From Gammaproteobacteria bacterium (GTDB lineage: Bacteria; Pseudomonadota; Gammaproteobacteria; Natronospirales; REEB76), in NCBI GenBank assembly GCA_036383255.1, contig DASVOS010000011.1:126007-190006 (forward strand): a stretch of 64,000 bases of DNA, in the 5' to 3' direction. Both the position numbers and the translations under genes were made by a program. How positions within the stretch are numbered: the stretch's first letter is position 1; every line of letters starts with the position of its first letter. The notes beneath the pieces were generated by a model. That model was given only the letters and a program-made list of their open reading frames with translations, was not told the DNA's origin and made no database searches. Of the stretch, positions 20,316 to 31,376 are shown piece by piece.

Positions 20316-21869
20316 ATGAAACTGCTACGTTTCCTGCCCGCCCTGCTGCTGGCGGTGGCCCTGCCGGCCCTGGCCGACGACGCCCCGAAGGGCGATGACG
20401 CCGCCAAGGCCAACTCGGCCCAGACCAAGCCCCAGCTCTCCGTGACCTCGGGCTCCGTCACCGTCGGCGGCCAGAAGATCGGCTACAAGGCCAACACCGG
20501 CACGCTGGTGCTCAAGAACGACAAGAACGAACCCACCGTGAGCATGTTCTACGTGTACTACGCCAAGGAAGGCGCGAACCCGGCGAACCGCCCGGTCACG
20601 TTCTTCTTCAACGGCGGCCCCGGCTCCGCCACCATCTGGCTGCACATGGGCGCCTTCGGCCCCGAGCGCGTGCGCACCGCCGATGACAGCCACACCCCCG
20701 GCGCGCCCTACACGCTCGCCAACAACGACGTGAGCCTGATGGACGTCACCGACGAGGTGTTCATCGACGCCCCCGGCACCGGCTTCAGCCGCGTGCTGGA
20801 CAAGGACCTGGGCGGCAAGGGCGAGGGCAAGGACTTCTACGGCGTGGACCAGGACGCCAAGGCCTTCTCCGACTTCATCCAGCAGTTCCTCTCCAAGTAC
20901 GGCCGCTGGAACTCGCCCAAGTACATCTTCGGCGAGAGCTACGGCACCATCCGCGGCCCGGTGCTGGCGCTGAACCTGCAGAACGCGGCGGTGGACATCA
21001 ACGGCCTGATCCTGCTCTCGGCGATCCCCAACACCGAGATCAGCCCGGACGGCGACGGCCTCAACCCGTCCATCGACATCCCGTTCGCGCTGGTGCTGCC
21101 GACCCAGGCCGCCACCGCCTGGTACCACGACAAGATCCCGAACAAGCCCGCCAAGCTCGAGGACTTCCTCGCGCAGGTGGAGAAGTTCGCCATGGGCGAG
21201 TACCTCACGGCCCTGAACCAGGGCTCGCTGCTGGACCCGGCCGAGAAGCGCCAGGTGGCCCAAAAGCTCGCCTCCTTCACCGGCCTCTCCGCCGACTACT
21301 GGGTGAAGGCGAACCTGCGCGTCTCCGGCGGCCAGTTCGAGCACGAGCTGCTGCGTGACTCCAACCGCCTGGCCGGCCGCCTGGACAGCCGCTTCTCGGG
21401 CTATGCCCTGGACCCCCTGGGCGAGTACTCCGAGTACGACCCGCAGTCCTCGGGCATCAGCTCCGCCTACGTGTCGCTGTTCAACGACTACGTGCGCAAG
21501 ACGCTGAAGTACGGCGAGGACCAGACCTACATCCCGCTCTCCTTCCAGGTGAACGGCGGCTGGGACTTCAAGCACCAGAACCCGTTCGGGCAGGCCTTCC
21601 CCGGCGCCACCAACGTGCTGCCGGACCTGGCCGTCGCCATGGGCCAGAACCCGACCATGAAGGTGATGCTGACCGGCGGCTACTACGACCTGGCCACGGC
21701 GTTCTACGCCGCGGAGTTCCAGATGCACCACCTGCCGATGGACGACAAGCTCCAGGCCAACATCAGCTACGCCTGGTACCCGTCGGGCCACATGGTGTAC
21801 GCGAACGAGGCCTCCGCGAAGAAGCTCCACGACGACGTGGCGAAGTTCATCGAAGGCTCCCACAAGTGA
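20316..21869 (+). CDS. Secreted S10-family serine carboxypeptidase
   Basis: A 517-residue exported peptidase. The signal peptide is [20 protein letters not shown], with cleavage near residue 20. [16 protein letters not shown] gives the oxyanion/substrate-binding region, and the nucleophile is Ser208 in [11 protein letters not shown]. The catalytic histidine is in SGHMVY near the C-terminus, with the aspartate likely in the [13 protein letters not shown] segment. S10 enzymes remove C-terminal residues from peptides, usually at acid pH. Here it would release free amino acids in the periplasm or outside, feeding the amino-acid catabolism genes around it. A GGCAACTCC leader and AAAGAGG RBS precede the ATG. 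Confidence 0.92.
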   Translation: MKLLRFLPALLLAVALPALADDAPKGDDAAKANSAQTKPQLSVTSGSVTVGGQKIGYKANTGTLVLKNDKNEPTVSMFYVYYAKEGANPANRPVTFFFNGGPGSATIWLHMGAFGPERVRTADDSHTPGAPYTLANNDVSLMDVTDEVFIDAPGTGFSRVLDKDLGGKGEGKDFYGVDQDAKAFSDFIQQFLSKYGRWNSPKYIFGESYGTIRGPVLALNLQNAAVDINGLILLSAIPNTEISPDGDGLNPSIDIPFALVLPTQAATAWYHDKIPNKPAKLEDFLAQVEKFAMGEYLTALNQGSLLDPAEKRQVAQKLASFTGLSADYWVKANLRVSGGQFEHELLRDSNRLAGRLDSRFSGYALDPLGEYSEYDPQSSGISSAYVSLFNDYVRKTLKYGEDQTYIPLSFQVNGGWDFKHQNPFGQAFPGATNVLPDLAVAMGQNPTMKVMLTGGYYDLATAFYAAEFQMHHLPMDDKLQANISYAWYPSGHMVYANEASAKKLHDDVAKFIEGSHK

Positions 21870-21899
21870 TTTAAGAGCTGTTCAGTCCAGTGCATTTGA

Positions 21900-21928
21900 G
21901 GGCCGCCGCAAGGCGGCCCTTCTTTTTT
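21900..21928 (+). terminator. Rho-independent terminator after the S10 peptidase
   Basis: GGGCCGCC-GCAA-GGCGGCCC is followed by TTCTTTTTT. Confidence 0.85.
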
Positions 21929-22029
21929 GCTGCCACTGCTTTGAACACCTACGCGATTTTACGCGTCAAGTCCCTCCCTATTTCGAGGAGGGGATAGCCA
22001 ACCGCTCAAAAGACAGGAATGCTGGGCTT

Positions 22030-22275
22030 ATGAATGAAAAGGAAACTCTTCAAAAAACGAAAGTCGGCCAAGCCGGAGAGGAAACCCATACCCTTCAACG
22101 AAACCCTCAAGAGAGCATAAAGTGCGAGGAGAAAGTTACCAAAGAAATGATAAAGGTCGGAATGCGCGCGATTAGTCTTTTCTGCGATCCTCATTCTTCG
22201 GCCGCTTCACTAAATGAGGCTGAATTGGCTCATGTTTATAGAGAAATGCGTGCCCTAGATAAGGATCTTCTTTAG
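22030..22275 (+). CDS. Possible small hypothetical protein in a low-GC islet
   Basis: An 81-residue hydrophilic, Lys/Glu-rich frame with no signal, membrane segment or known motif. It lies in a stretch visibly richer in A/T than the rest of the window. It would end convergently inside the 3' end of the minus-strand gene at 22172-22783, overlapping it by 104 bases. One of the two 3' ends may therefore be misjudged. No strong RBS is visible ahead of ATG 22030. Confidence 0.3.
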   Translation: MNEKETLQKTKVGQAGEETHTLQRNPQESIKCEEKVTKEMIKVGMRAISLFCDPHSSAASLNEAELAHVYREMRALDKDLL

Positions 22276-22783
22276 TTCGCTCTTCAAGGGTTTTCTCGGG
22301 CTCCAGGAGAAATGAAGAGCAGTGACTGGCGATTTTCAGCAAATCAGAAGTCATTTTGCTAAGCATTTCAGGGGACACTCGGAGTTCTCTAATTTGCTGT
22401 GGAGTAGCGGCTCTCGCTTGTGTAGTAGACATTCTATCGCCATCTTCGGTTCTGCGAGATGCGTAGTGAATAACGATGTTGCGCGCATCATTGATATGCT
22501 TCATCTGTGCTAATACGGAATCAAATTCTTTGAATACATGCTCAGCAGGAGGTCGAACAGCCCAAACTTTACGGATGGTTTCAACAATTGCATCCGTCCG
22601 ATCAAAAGAGGTGAGAGCCTTTGCAAGCGGTAACGTAAGACCAGCCTGATCTTGGAGTAGATAAAATATCCACAGCTCAGTGGTGGCAAAAATTTCAATG
22701 AAACGACCGAGGTATTTCCAATATTCTGTGGCATCCCCGAATAATTTTTCCACCAGAATATTGGTATCGGTATTCTCAGTCAT
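22172..22783 (-). CDS. Hypothetical protein in low-GC islet
   Basis: A 203-residue, apparently cytoplasmic helical protein with unknown function. ATG at 22783 is preceded by a G-rich Shine-Dalgarno-like run; the frame is open to 22858. The segment YWKYLGRFIEIFATTELWIFYLLQ is amphipathic/aromatic, and MKHINDARNIVIHYASRR resembles the R-N-x-x-x-H core seen in HEPN/RiboL-PSP-like helical bundles (here RNIVIHY). That comparison is tentative. Base composition is clearly lower in GC than the flanking genes, suggesting acquisition. The gene sits alone between a terminator and a repeat-rich gap, with no toxin partner recognised except possibly the small ORF opposite. Confidence 0.65.
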   Translation of the reverse strand: MTENTDTNILVEKLFGDATEYWKYLGRFIEIFATTELWIFYLLQDQAGLTLPLAKALTSFDRTDAIVETIRKVWAVRPPAEHVFKEFDSVLAQMKHINDARNIVIHYASRRTEDGDRMSTTQARAATPQQIRELRVSPEMLSKMTSDLLKIASHCSSFLLEPEKTLEERTKEDPYLGHAFLYKHEPIQPHLVKRPKNEDRRKD

Positions 22784-22876
22784 AACCCCCCCCAATGAGT
22801 CGGCAATAATCTTAGTCAGTTTACTTCGTAGTTTTTGTAGCGTAACTCGATCTCGCAAAAAAGGCTTCTCACCCGC

Positions 22877-23260
22877 ATGGCGAGTGGGGCAGGTTATCTC
22901 TTAGTTCTTACCCCCGTAGCGCGAGCCGAGCACTGGACTGAGCAAGGCAAGCCCCGCAGGGGGCGAAGCCAGGGATGGCGAGCTTCCGCACGCGGCATAG
23001 GGATATGCCGTGTGCGGAACTCCGTAGCGAAGGAAGCGCGCAGGGAAGCCGTGGCTTCCACGGCCCGCGCTCCGGGCGGGCGCTTTTGGTTACTTTTGGC
23101 GCGCCAAAAGTAACCCGTCCGCGGGGCGGAACACCGCCCTCTTGATCAGTGGCGGCCAAAGGCCGCACCAATAAACCTGGATTCCAGGCCTTCGCCGGAA
23201 TGACGGAAAAGCCACCTACCCCGTTGGGCAGCTCTTTTTGCCTGCGCCTGTAAACCTGAG
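22877..23260. repeat. Repeat-rich intergenic region with several hairpins and a 28-bp palindrome
   Basis: This ~400-bp gap before acetoacetyl-CoA synthetase holds no convincing gene. It contains GCCA-GGGA-TGGC (22968-22979), a 16-bp stem around GGGA at 22984-23019, and a perfect 28-bp palindrome at 23088-23115 centred on GGCGCGCC. An imperfect inverted repeat ATTCCAGGC/GCCGGAAT follows near 23183-23203. The mix looks like nested REP/MITE-type elements. Confidence 0.7.
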
Positions 23261-23299
23261 ATAATTCGTGCCTCGAATTATCCCAGCGGCCCCAAGAGC

Positions 23300-25246
<1,947 letters not shown>

Positions 25247-25247
25247 C

Positions 25248-26339
25248 GTGAACGGCACCGGGACCCCGCGCCAGCGCTACGAAGCTGAGCTCGCCGGGCA
25301 CGGCTTCGTGCGCGACGCGGCCCAGGAACGCGCCGTCGCGGCCCTCGACCAGCTCCACACCCGCCTCGTCCATACGCCGCGCCCCTCCCCCTGGCGCCGG
25401 CTGCTGGGCCGCGGCGCGGCGCCGGTGAAGGGACTGTACCTCTGGGGCGGCGTGGGCCGCGGCAAGACCTGGCTCATGGACCTGTTCTTCGAGGGCCTGC
25501 CGTCCGACGACAAGCTGCGCCTGCACTTCCACCGCTTCATGCGCGAGGTGCACGCGGGCCTGAAGCGCCATCCGGACGAGACGGACCCGCTGCGCGCCGT
25601 GGCCGCGGAGTTCCGTGCGCGGGCCCGGGTGATCTGCTTCGACGAGTTCTTCGTCTCGGACATCACCGACGCCATGCTGCTGGGCCGGCTGTTCCAGCAC
25701 CTCTTCTCCCTCGGCGTGACGCTGGTGGCCACTTCCAACGTGCCGCCGGACGAGCTCTACAAGGACGGCCTGCAGCGGGCACGCTTCCTGCCCGCCATCC
25801 GCGAGCTCAAGGCCCACACCCAGGTGCTGAACGTGGATGGCGGCACCGATTACCGCCTGCGCCACATGCAGGGGACCCAGCTCTTCTACGTGCCCGCCGG
25901 CCGGCAGGCGGATGCGCACCTCGGCGAGGTGTTCGCGCGGCTCACCGGCCACCATCGCGCGGACAGCGGCGACCTGGATGTGAACGGCCGTCCCATCCCC
26001 ACCCTCCGGCACGCGGACGGCGTGGCCTGGTTCGGCTTCGAGGCGCTCTGCGAGGGCCCGCGCAGCCAGGAGGACTACATCGAGCTCGCCCGGGGTTTCC
26101 ACACGGTGCTGCTCTCGGGCATCCCCCGCTTCGACCGGGACCGGGAGGACGCGGCGCGCCGTTTCATCGCCCTGGTGGATGAGTTCTATGACCGACGCGT
26201 CAAGCTCGCGGCCTCCGCCGCAGTGCCCCTGGACGGGCTATACGCCGGCAAGCGCCTGGCGTTCGAGTTCCAGCGCACCGTGAGCCGCCTGACGGAGATG
26301 CAGACCCGGGAGTATCTCTCCCTGCCCCACTTACCGTAA
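25248..26339 (+). CDS. zapE: Cell division protein ZapE (AFG1-like ATPase)
   Basis: A 363-residue AAA+-type ATPase. The Walker A is GGVGRGKTWLMD near residue 66. The Walker B region is VICFDEFFVSDITDAMLLGRL, and LVATSNVPPDELYKDGLQRARFLP is the sensor-1 region. All are hallmarks of the AFG1/ZapE family, which associates with the Z-ring under stress in gammaproteobacteria. The GTG start at 25248 lies one base after the acetoacetyl-CoA synthetase stop, so it is co-transcribed. The pairing with ketone-body activation has no obvious functional logic. Confidence 0.92.
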   Translation: MNGTGTPRQRYEAELAGHGFVRDAAQERAVAALDQLHTRLVHTPRPSPWRRLLGRGAAPVKGLYLWGGVGRGKTWLMDLFFEGLPSDDKLRLHFHRFMREVHAGLKRHPDETDPLRAVAAEFRARARVICFDEFFVSDITDAMLLGRLFQHLFSLGVTLVATSNVPPDELYKDGLQRARFLPAIRELKAHTQVLNVDGGTDYRLRHMQGTQLFYVPAGRQADAHLGEVFARLTGHHRADSGDLDVNGRPIPTLRHADGVAWFGFEALCEGPRSQEDYIELARGFHTVLLSGIPRFDRDREDAARRFIALVDEFYDRRVKLAASAAVPLDGLYAGKRLAFEFQRTVSRLTEMQTREYLSLPHLP

Positions 26340-26369
26340 AATCCGCCTTCCTGAATTCCGAGGTTTCCC

Positions 26370-26840
26370 ATGGCTTTCGATGAACAGGCCTTCGCCGAGT
26401 GGCACAAGGCCCAGCAACAGCAGGTGGCCGACTACCTGCGCCGCCTGCAGATCTTCGACTCCGACATCACGGGCGAATGGCTGTGGATCATCCCGCACCG
26501 CGCCATGCTGGGCCGCGTGTGGCCCAAGCACGGCACCTCGCCCAAGCTCTGGGTCATCACCGGGGTGGTGCCCACGGACCACGCCGAGGCCGGCGCCGCG
26601 CGCAGCTGCCGCGAGGCGGCCCGCTACTTCGCCCTGAAATGGCAGCTCGAGGCCGCGCGCCTCGGCAAGGGCAACCAGGAGACGCCCCAGGTGGGCGACG
26701 CGAAGGTGGACTGGAAGGAGATGGAAGGCAACATCGCGCGCCGCGCCGAATGGCTGCACGACCTCATGCAGGACAACCGCCGCTGGATGCCGGATGGGCT
26801 GCCCCTCTTCCGCATGGACCACGAAGCGGCTCAGCTCTGA
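26370..26840 (+). CDS. DUF4826-like conserved hypothetical protein
   Basis: A 156-residue soluble protein. The block PKLWVITGVVPTDHAEAGAARSCREAARYFALKWQLEA resembles DUF4826 proteins of gammaproteobacteria as I remember them, with an invariant-looking W-x-I-T/S-G-x-x-P-T-D motif. No catalytic motif, signal or membrane segment is present. It starts 30 bases after zapE with a TAAAAT-like sequence in between, so it may have its own promoter or share the operon. A bidirectional terminator follows. Confidence 0.7.
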   Translation: MAFDEQAFAEWHKAQQQQVADYLRRLQIFDSDITGEWLWIIPHRAMLGRVWPKHGTSPKLWVITGVVPTDHAEAGAARSCREAARYFALKWQLEAARLGKGNQETPQVGDAKVDWKEMEGNIARRAEWLHDLMQDNRRWMPDGLPLFRMDHEAAQL

Positions 26841-26862
26841 GCCGCTGCCAAAGACGCAAAAG

Positions 26863-26890
26863 AAAAGGCCGGCTTAAAGCCGGCCTTTTT
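26863..26890. terminator. Bidirectional rho-independent terminator between convergent genes
   Basis: AAAAGGCCGGCTT pairs with AAGCCGGCCTTTT, with T- and A-runs on both flanks. It separates the DUF4826-like gene from the convergent fadE. Confidence 0.85.
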
Positions 26891-26906
26891 ATTCAGTACT
26901 CGCCAT

Positions 26907-29333
26907 TCAAGTCAGTTTGGCGAAGTCATCCACCTTGATTGCCTCACGCCGCAGCGCCTCCGCGGAGCGCAGCGCAGCCGCCTCGCCGGGGGTGATGAGG
27001 CCTTTCTGCATCGCCTCATCGATCTGGGCCTCGCCCCGCGCCTGGAGGATCTTATCCTTCGCGGCGGCCTTGAGCTTCTCCCGGAGCGGCCGCGTCTCCA
27101 CCGCCTGCTGGAACGCCTCGTCCAGGAGCCGCACCTTCTCCTTCATGTCCGCGGGCAGGTACATGCCCGCAGTGAGGCGGTCCCGCTGCGGCGAAGGCCG
27201 CAGGATCGCTGCCGCGAGCTGGTGTTCCAGCGCGTCGGAAGGCGCCCGGTAAGGCATGCCCAGGGGGAACACCACCACGCGCAGCGCGGCCGCCAGCCAG
27301 CGGTTCGGCAGGTTCTTGAACAGGGCGTCGAAGCTCTGCTGGATGCGCCACAGGCTGTCCTCGCAGACCCACTGCACCAGCGGCAGGTCCTCGCGGGGGT
27401 TACCCTGGTCGTGGAAGTGCTTGAGCGCGGCCGAGGCGATGTAGAGCTGGCTGATCACGTCCGCCATGCGCGCCGAGAGCCGCTCGCGGCGCTTGAGCTC
27501 GCCGCGCAGCGTGAGCAGCAGGGCGTCGGTCACGTAGGCGAAGGCCGCGCTCATGCGCGTGAGCTGCTGGTAGTGGTGCTTGAGCGCGTCCGGCGCCGTG
27601 GGCGCGCTCACGAAGGCCGCGCCGGTGAGGCCATGCAGGAAGGCGCGCGCCTTGTTGTTGGCGATGAAGCCCATGTGCCCCAGCAGCGCCTGGTCGAAGT
27701 CGCGCCGCGCAGCGCGCTCATCGGTGTTCGCCGCGGCCTGCAGCTCCTTCAGGAGATAGGGATGGCAACGGATAGCGCCCTGACCGAAGGTGATGAGGTT
27801 GCGGGAGAGGATGTTGTGCCCCTCCACCGTGATGCCCATCTGCGGGTAGCTGTGATAAGGCCCCAGCGGGTTGCGCGGCCCCAGGGAGAGCGCGGCGCCG
27901 CCGTGCACGTCCATGGCGTCGTTCACCACCTGCCGCGCCCGGTCCGTGAGGTTGTACTTCACGATGGCCGAGATCACCGCCGGCTTGTGGCCCTGGTCCA
28001 GGGCCGCGAGGGTGGTGAGCCGCGCCCCGTCCATGGCGTAGGTGTTGCCGGCGAGACGCGCCAGGGCCTCGCGCACGCCCTCGAACTGGCTGATGGGCAG
28101 CTTGAACTGGCGGCGCACCCGCGCGTAGGCGCCAGTGACGCGTGTGGCGAGCTTGGCGGTGGCGGTGCTGAGCGCCGGCAGGGAGATCGCGCGGCCGTCC
28201 GTCAGGCACTCCATCAGCATGCGCCAGCCCTTGCCGGCCATCGGCTGGCCGCCGATGAGCATGTCCAGGGGGATGAACACGTCCTTGCCGAACAGGGGGC
28301 CGTTCATGAACGCCATGTGCAGCTGGTCGTGGCGGGTGCCGGTGCGCACGCCCTCCGCCTTGGCCGGCACCAGGGCCAGGGTGATGCCGAGGTGGGTCTT
28401 CTCGCCCAGCAGGTGGTCCGGATCCTCCAGCTTGAACGCGAGGCCCAGCACCGTGGCGATGGGCCCCATGGAGATGTAGCGCTTCTCGAAGCTGAGGCGG
28501 ATGCCGAGGGTGCCCTGGGCGTCCTTGCACACCACGCCCACGTCCGGGATGGCGCCGGCGTCGCTGCCCGCCTCGGGGCCGGTGAGCGCGAAGCAGGGGA
28601 TCTCCTCGCCCCGCGCCAGGCGCGGCAGCCAGTGGTCCTTCTGGGCCTCGGTGCCGTACTTGAGCAGGAGCTTACCGGGGCCCACGGAGTTCGGGATCAT
28701 CACCGTGAGCGCGGCGCTGATGCTGCGGCTCGCGATCTTCATGATCACCGCCGCGTGGCCCATGTTGGAGAAGGCGAAGCCACCGTACTCCTTGGGGATC
28801 ATCATGCCGAAGAAACCGCGCTCCTTGATGAAGCGCCAGGTCTCGGGCGTGAGGTCCTTGTCCACGTTGCAGATGCGGTGGTCGTCCAGCATCGCGCAGA
28901 GCTGCTCCACCGGGCCGTCCAGGAAGGCCTGTTCCTCCGCCGACAGCTTCGCCGCCGGGAAGTCCAGGAACTCCTGCCAGCGGGGCGCGCCGCCGAAGAG
29001 CTCCGCGTCCCACCACACGGTGCCCGCTTCCAGCGCGTCCCGCTCGGTGGCGGAGATCTCCGGCATGGCGGCCCGGTAGAACTTCAGGAGCGGAGTGCTG
29101 ATGAGGAGGCGCCTGAGGGGCGCCACGTACAGCAGCACCACCAGGATGGCGTAGAGGATCCAGAGCAGCGCCTTGATACCACCGGAGGCGGCGCTGATGC
29201 CGCCGAAGAAGCCGAGCAGCACGGCGAGGCTCACGAGCCAGACGGCCCGGGCCGGACGCGCGGCGGCGAAGCCGAGCGCGGCCAGGATGAACACCGGCCA
29301 CCAGAAGAAGCCGTGGGTGAAGAAGTCGGCCAT
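26907..29333 (-). CDS. fadE: Acyl-CoA dehydrogenase FadE, membrane-anchored long form
   Basis: An 808-residue acyl-CoA dehydrogenase of the gammaproteobacterial FadE type, for the first oxidation of fatty acyl-CoA in beta-oxidation. The N-terminus has about three hydrophobic helices (residues 5-70). The dehydrogenase core includes ALTGPEAGSDAGAIPD and the flavin-binding VTGAYARVRRQFKLPISQFEG. DAMDVHGGAALSLGPRNPLGPYH and TVEGHNILSRNLITFGQGAIR follow. The long C-terminal extension after about residue 520 corresponds to the FadE-specific C-terminal domain. It lies 24 bases downstream of maiA, so it is probably the last gene of the tyrosine operon transcript. Electrons again go to ETF. Confidence 0.95.
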   Translation of the reverse strand: MADFFTHGFFWWPVFILAALGFAAARPARAVWLVSLAVLLGFFGGISAASGGIKALLWILYAILVVLLYVAPLRRLLISTPLLKFYRAAMPEISATERDALEAGTVWWDAELFGGAPRWQEFLDFPAAKLSAEEQAFLDGPVEQLCAMLDDHRICNVDKDLTPETWRFIKERGFFGMMIPKEYGGFAFSNMGHAAVIMKIASRSISAALTVMIPNSVGPGKLLLKYGTEAQKDHWLPRLARGEEIPCFALTGPEAGSDAGAIPDVGVVCKDAQGTLGIRLSFEKRYISMGPIATVLGLAFKLEDPDHLLGEKTHLGITLALVPAKAEGVRTGTRHDQLHMAFMNGPLFGKDVFIPLDMLIGGQPMAGKGWRMLMECLTDGRAISLPALSTATAKLATRVTGAYARVRRQFKLPISQFEGVREALARLAGNTYAMDGARLTTLAALDQGHKPAVISAIVKYNLTDRARQVVNDAMDVHGGAALSLGPRNPLGPYHSYPQMGITVEGHNILSRNLITFGQGAIRCHPYLLKELQAAANTDERAARRDFDQALLGHMGFIANNKARAFLHGLTGAAFVSAPTAPDALKHHYQQLTRMSAAFAYVTDALLLTLRGELKRRERLSARMADVISQLYIASAALKHFHDQGNPREDLPLVQWVCEDSLWRIQQSFDALFKNLPNRWLAAALRVVVFPLGMPYRAPSDALEHQLAAAILRPSPQRDRLTAGMYLPADMKEKVRLLDEAFQQAVETRPLREKLKAAAKDKILQARGEAQIDEAMQKGLITPGEAAALRSAEALRREAIKVDDFAKLT

Positions 29334-29357
29334 GGTCCCTAATTCCCCGGTAAGTCT

Positions 29358-30008
29358 TTAAGCCTCGAAATCAGGTTGCTTCGAGGGGTGAGCATCCTGG
29401 AAGGCTTTCAGCGTCTGGCAGTGGTCGTCGATGCGCCGCAGCGTCTCGAAGGGCGTCACGTCCACGCCGAAGCGGCGCGCGCTGAACATCTGCGGGATCA
29501 GGAGCGCATCCGCCATGGTGGGCGTGTCGCCATGGCAGCACTTGCCGGCGCCGCCGGCGGCGGTGATGAGCTGCTCCAGGGCGGTGAACCCGTCGGTGAT
29601 CCAGCGGATGGTCCACTGCTTGCGGGCGGCCTCGTCCACCTTCAGCGTCTGCTCCAGGTACTTGCTGATGCGCGTGTTCTGGAGGGGATGGATGTCTGCG
29701 GCGATCACCAGTGCCATGGCCCGCACTTGGGCCCGGGCCACCGGGTCCTTGGGCAGGAGCGGCGGGTTCGGGTGGGTCTCTTCCAGGTATTCGATGATGG
29801 CGATGGACTGGGTGAGGACATGGTCCTGGTCGTCCACCAGCGCCGGCACGAAGCCCTGGGGGTTCACTGCCCGGAACTCCGGCTTGTGCTGCTGGCCGCC
29901 CTCCTTCACCAGGTGCACGAAGCGCTGCTCGGGCTTGAGGCCCTTGAGGTTGAGGGCGATGCGCACCCGGTAGGCGGCGGAACTGCGGAAGTAGGTATAG
30001 AGCCTCAT
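29358..30008 (-). CDS. maiA: Maleylacetoacetate isomerase (zeta-class glutathione transferase)
   Basis: A 216-residue glutathione-dependent isomerase that turns maleylacetoacetate into fumarylacetoacetate in tyrosine degradation. The N-terminal motif YFRSSAAYRVRIALNLKGL is the zeta-class active-site segment. The eukaryotic SSCSWR is here SSAAYR, so the motif cysteine is absent. VNPQGFVPALVDDQDHVLTQSIAIIEYLEE is the glutathione-binding cis-Pro and Gln-Ser region. The ATG overlaps the stop of the fumarylacetoacetase gene by four bases, so the two are translationally coupled. Confidence 0.94.
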   Translation of the reverse strand: MRLYTYFRSSAAYRVRIALNLKGLKPEQRFVHLVKEGGQQHKPEFRAVNPQGFVPALVDDQDHVLTQSIAIIEYLEETHPNPPLLPKDPVARAQVRAMALVIAADIHPLQNTRISKYLEQTLKVDEAARKQWTIRWITDGFTALEQLITAAGGAGKCCHGDTPTMADALLIPQMFSARRFGVDVTPFETLRRIDDHCQTLKAFQDAHPSKQPDFEA

Positions 30009-30985
30009 GCCTTCTCCACCTTCTGCTCGATGGCGCCGAACAGCGTCGCGCCGGCGGCGTCGAACATCTCGATGCGCACCGTGTCGCCGAACTTCATGAA
30101 CGGCGTCACCGCCTTGCCGCCCTTGATGATCTCCAGCACCCGCTTCTCGGCGAGGCAGGAGGAGCCCTTCGACTCGTCCTGGTTCGCGATGGTGCCGGAA
30201 CCGACGAGGGAACCCGCCGCCATGGGCCGGGTCTTGGCGGCATGGGCCACGAGCTGCGGGAAGCTGAACTGCATGTCCACGCCCGCCTCCGGCGCGCCGA
30301 ACGTCTGGCCGTTGAGGTGCGTGACGAGCGGCAGGTGCAGCTTGCCGTCCTTCCAGGCGGGGCCGAGCTCGTCCGGCGTGAGGGCGATGGGCGAGAGGGC
30401 CGAGCGCGGCTTGCTCTGCAGGAAGCCGAAACCCTTGGCGAGCTCGTCCGGGATGAGGTTGCGCAGGGACACGTCGTTGATGAGCACCACCAGCTTGATG
30501 TGCTTCGCGGCATCCGCGGCGGAGACGTGCTGGGGCACGTCATCCACCAGCACGCCAACCTCGGACTCGAAGTCGATGCCCCAGGCTTCGTCGTTCATGC
30601 GGATGGGATCGAGGGGCGGTATGAAGCCGTCGCTCACCGCCTGGTACATGAGGGGATCGTGGAAGAAGCTCTCGGGCACCTCGGCGCCGCGGGCCTTGCG
30701 CACCCGTTCCACGTGGGGGAGATAGGCGCTGCCATCCACGAACTGCGGCGCGCGGGGCTGCACGGCCGCCAGATCGCTCATCTCGAGCTGGAACGCGTCT
30801 TTGGCCTTCCCCGAATTGAGTGACTCGTAGACGGACTTGAGCTTGGGTTCCGCCATGGCCCAGTTCTCCAGGGCCTGCTGGAGCGAATGGGCGATCTCCG
30901 GCACCTTCACGGCGTTCTGGAGTTTCTTGTCCACTACCACCAGCGTGCCGTCGCGGCCGCCGGACTTAAGGCTTGCGAGTTTCAC
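30005..30985 (-). CDS. fahA: Fumarylacetoacetate hydrolase (bacterial type)
   Basis: A 326-residue FAH-family hydrolase that splits fumarylacetoacetate to fumarate and acetoacetate. The metal-binding and catalytic segments are visible: the IDFESEVGVLVDDVP block with metal-binding acidic residues, VVLINDVSLRNLIPDELAKGFGFLQSKP, and SLVGSGTIANQDESKGSSCLAEKR near residue 255. The N-terminus MKLASLKSGGRDGTLVVVDK is typical of the proteobacterial tyrosine-pathway enzyme. It sits between a small lipoprotein gene and maiA. Its acetoacetate product joins the leucine pathway at acetoacetyl-CoA synthetase. Confidence 0.93.
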   Translation of the reverse strand: MKLASLKSGGRDGTLVVVDKKLQNAVKVPEIAHSLQQALENWAMAEPKLKSVYESLNSGKAKDAFQLEMSDLAAVQPRAPQFVDGSAYLPHVERVRKARGAEVPESFFHDPLMYQAVSDGFIPPLDPIRMNDEAWGIDFESEVGVLVDDVPQHVSAADAAKHIKLVVLINDVSLRNLIPDELAKGFGFLQSKPRSALSPIALTPDELGPAWKDGKLHLPLVTHLNGQTFGAPEAGVDMQFSFPQLVAHAAKTRPMAAGSLVGSGTIANQDESKGSSCLAEKRVLEIIKGGKAVTPFMKFGDTVRIEMFDAAGATLFGAIEQKVEKA

Positions 30986-31001
30986 AAATTCTCCTGATTT
31001 C

Positions 31002-31376
31002 TTATCCGCAGACTATAAGCCGATTGAAGTCCCCGACTTCCCACTGCGAATCTCTCCAGATAAACTCAAATGCCTGATCACCGCACCCGTTGTCATAGCC
31101 ACGGCGATATTCCTGGAAATAGACCAGATAATCTTTCGATCCGCGCTGAAACCAAGTCGTCCTGTAATCCGAACTATTCAGCAGCTCTCGGATATGCACG
31201 CTCCGCTCATCCACGGCAATCATCGCTGCGCTATCGGATGGTGGTGCGGCCATACGCACCCAGCCGTCTTGAGGCTCAATCATCCGGAATGCATCAGGTT
31301 TATCGAGAACTGAAGTACATGCTGCAAGAAGCGCAAAAGACAGAATTGCGCCCGAAGTGACGCGCATAAAACGCAT
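31002..31376 (-). CDS. Small lipoprotein of unknown function within the tyrosine operon
   Basis: A 124-residue predicted lipoprotein. ATG at 31376 gives [22 protein letters not shown], with lipobox LAAC. The open frame extends to 31421, but that part overlaps hmgA and lacks a signal. The ATG shares one base with the hmgA stop (TGATG), implying translational coupling. The mature part has two Cys (NGCGD and the C-terminal VCG) that may bridge, and aromatic-rich strands (YLVYFQEY, AFEFIWRDSQW). No family is recognised. Codon use is more A/T-rich than that of hmgA, so it may be a recent insertion. Confidence 0.75.
   Translation of the reverse strand: MRFMRVTSGAILSFALLAACTSVLDKPDAFRMIEPQDGWVRMAAPPSDSAAMIAVDERSVHIRELLNSSDYRTTWFQRGSKDYLVYFQEYRRGYDNGCGDQAFEFIWRDSQWEVGDFNRLIVCG

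Noticed and set aside
22006-22194. 62-codon minus-strand ORF in the low-GC islet
   Set aside because: It has no RBS and lies opposite the slightly better 81-residue frame and downstream of the 203-residue gene; no support.
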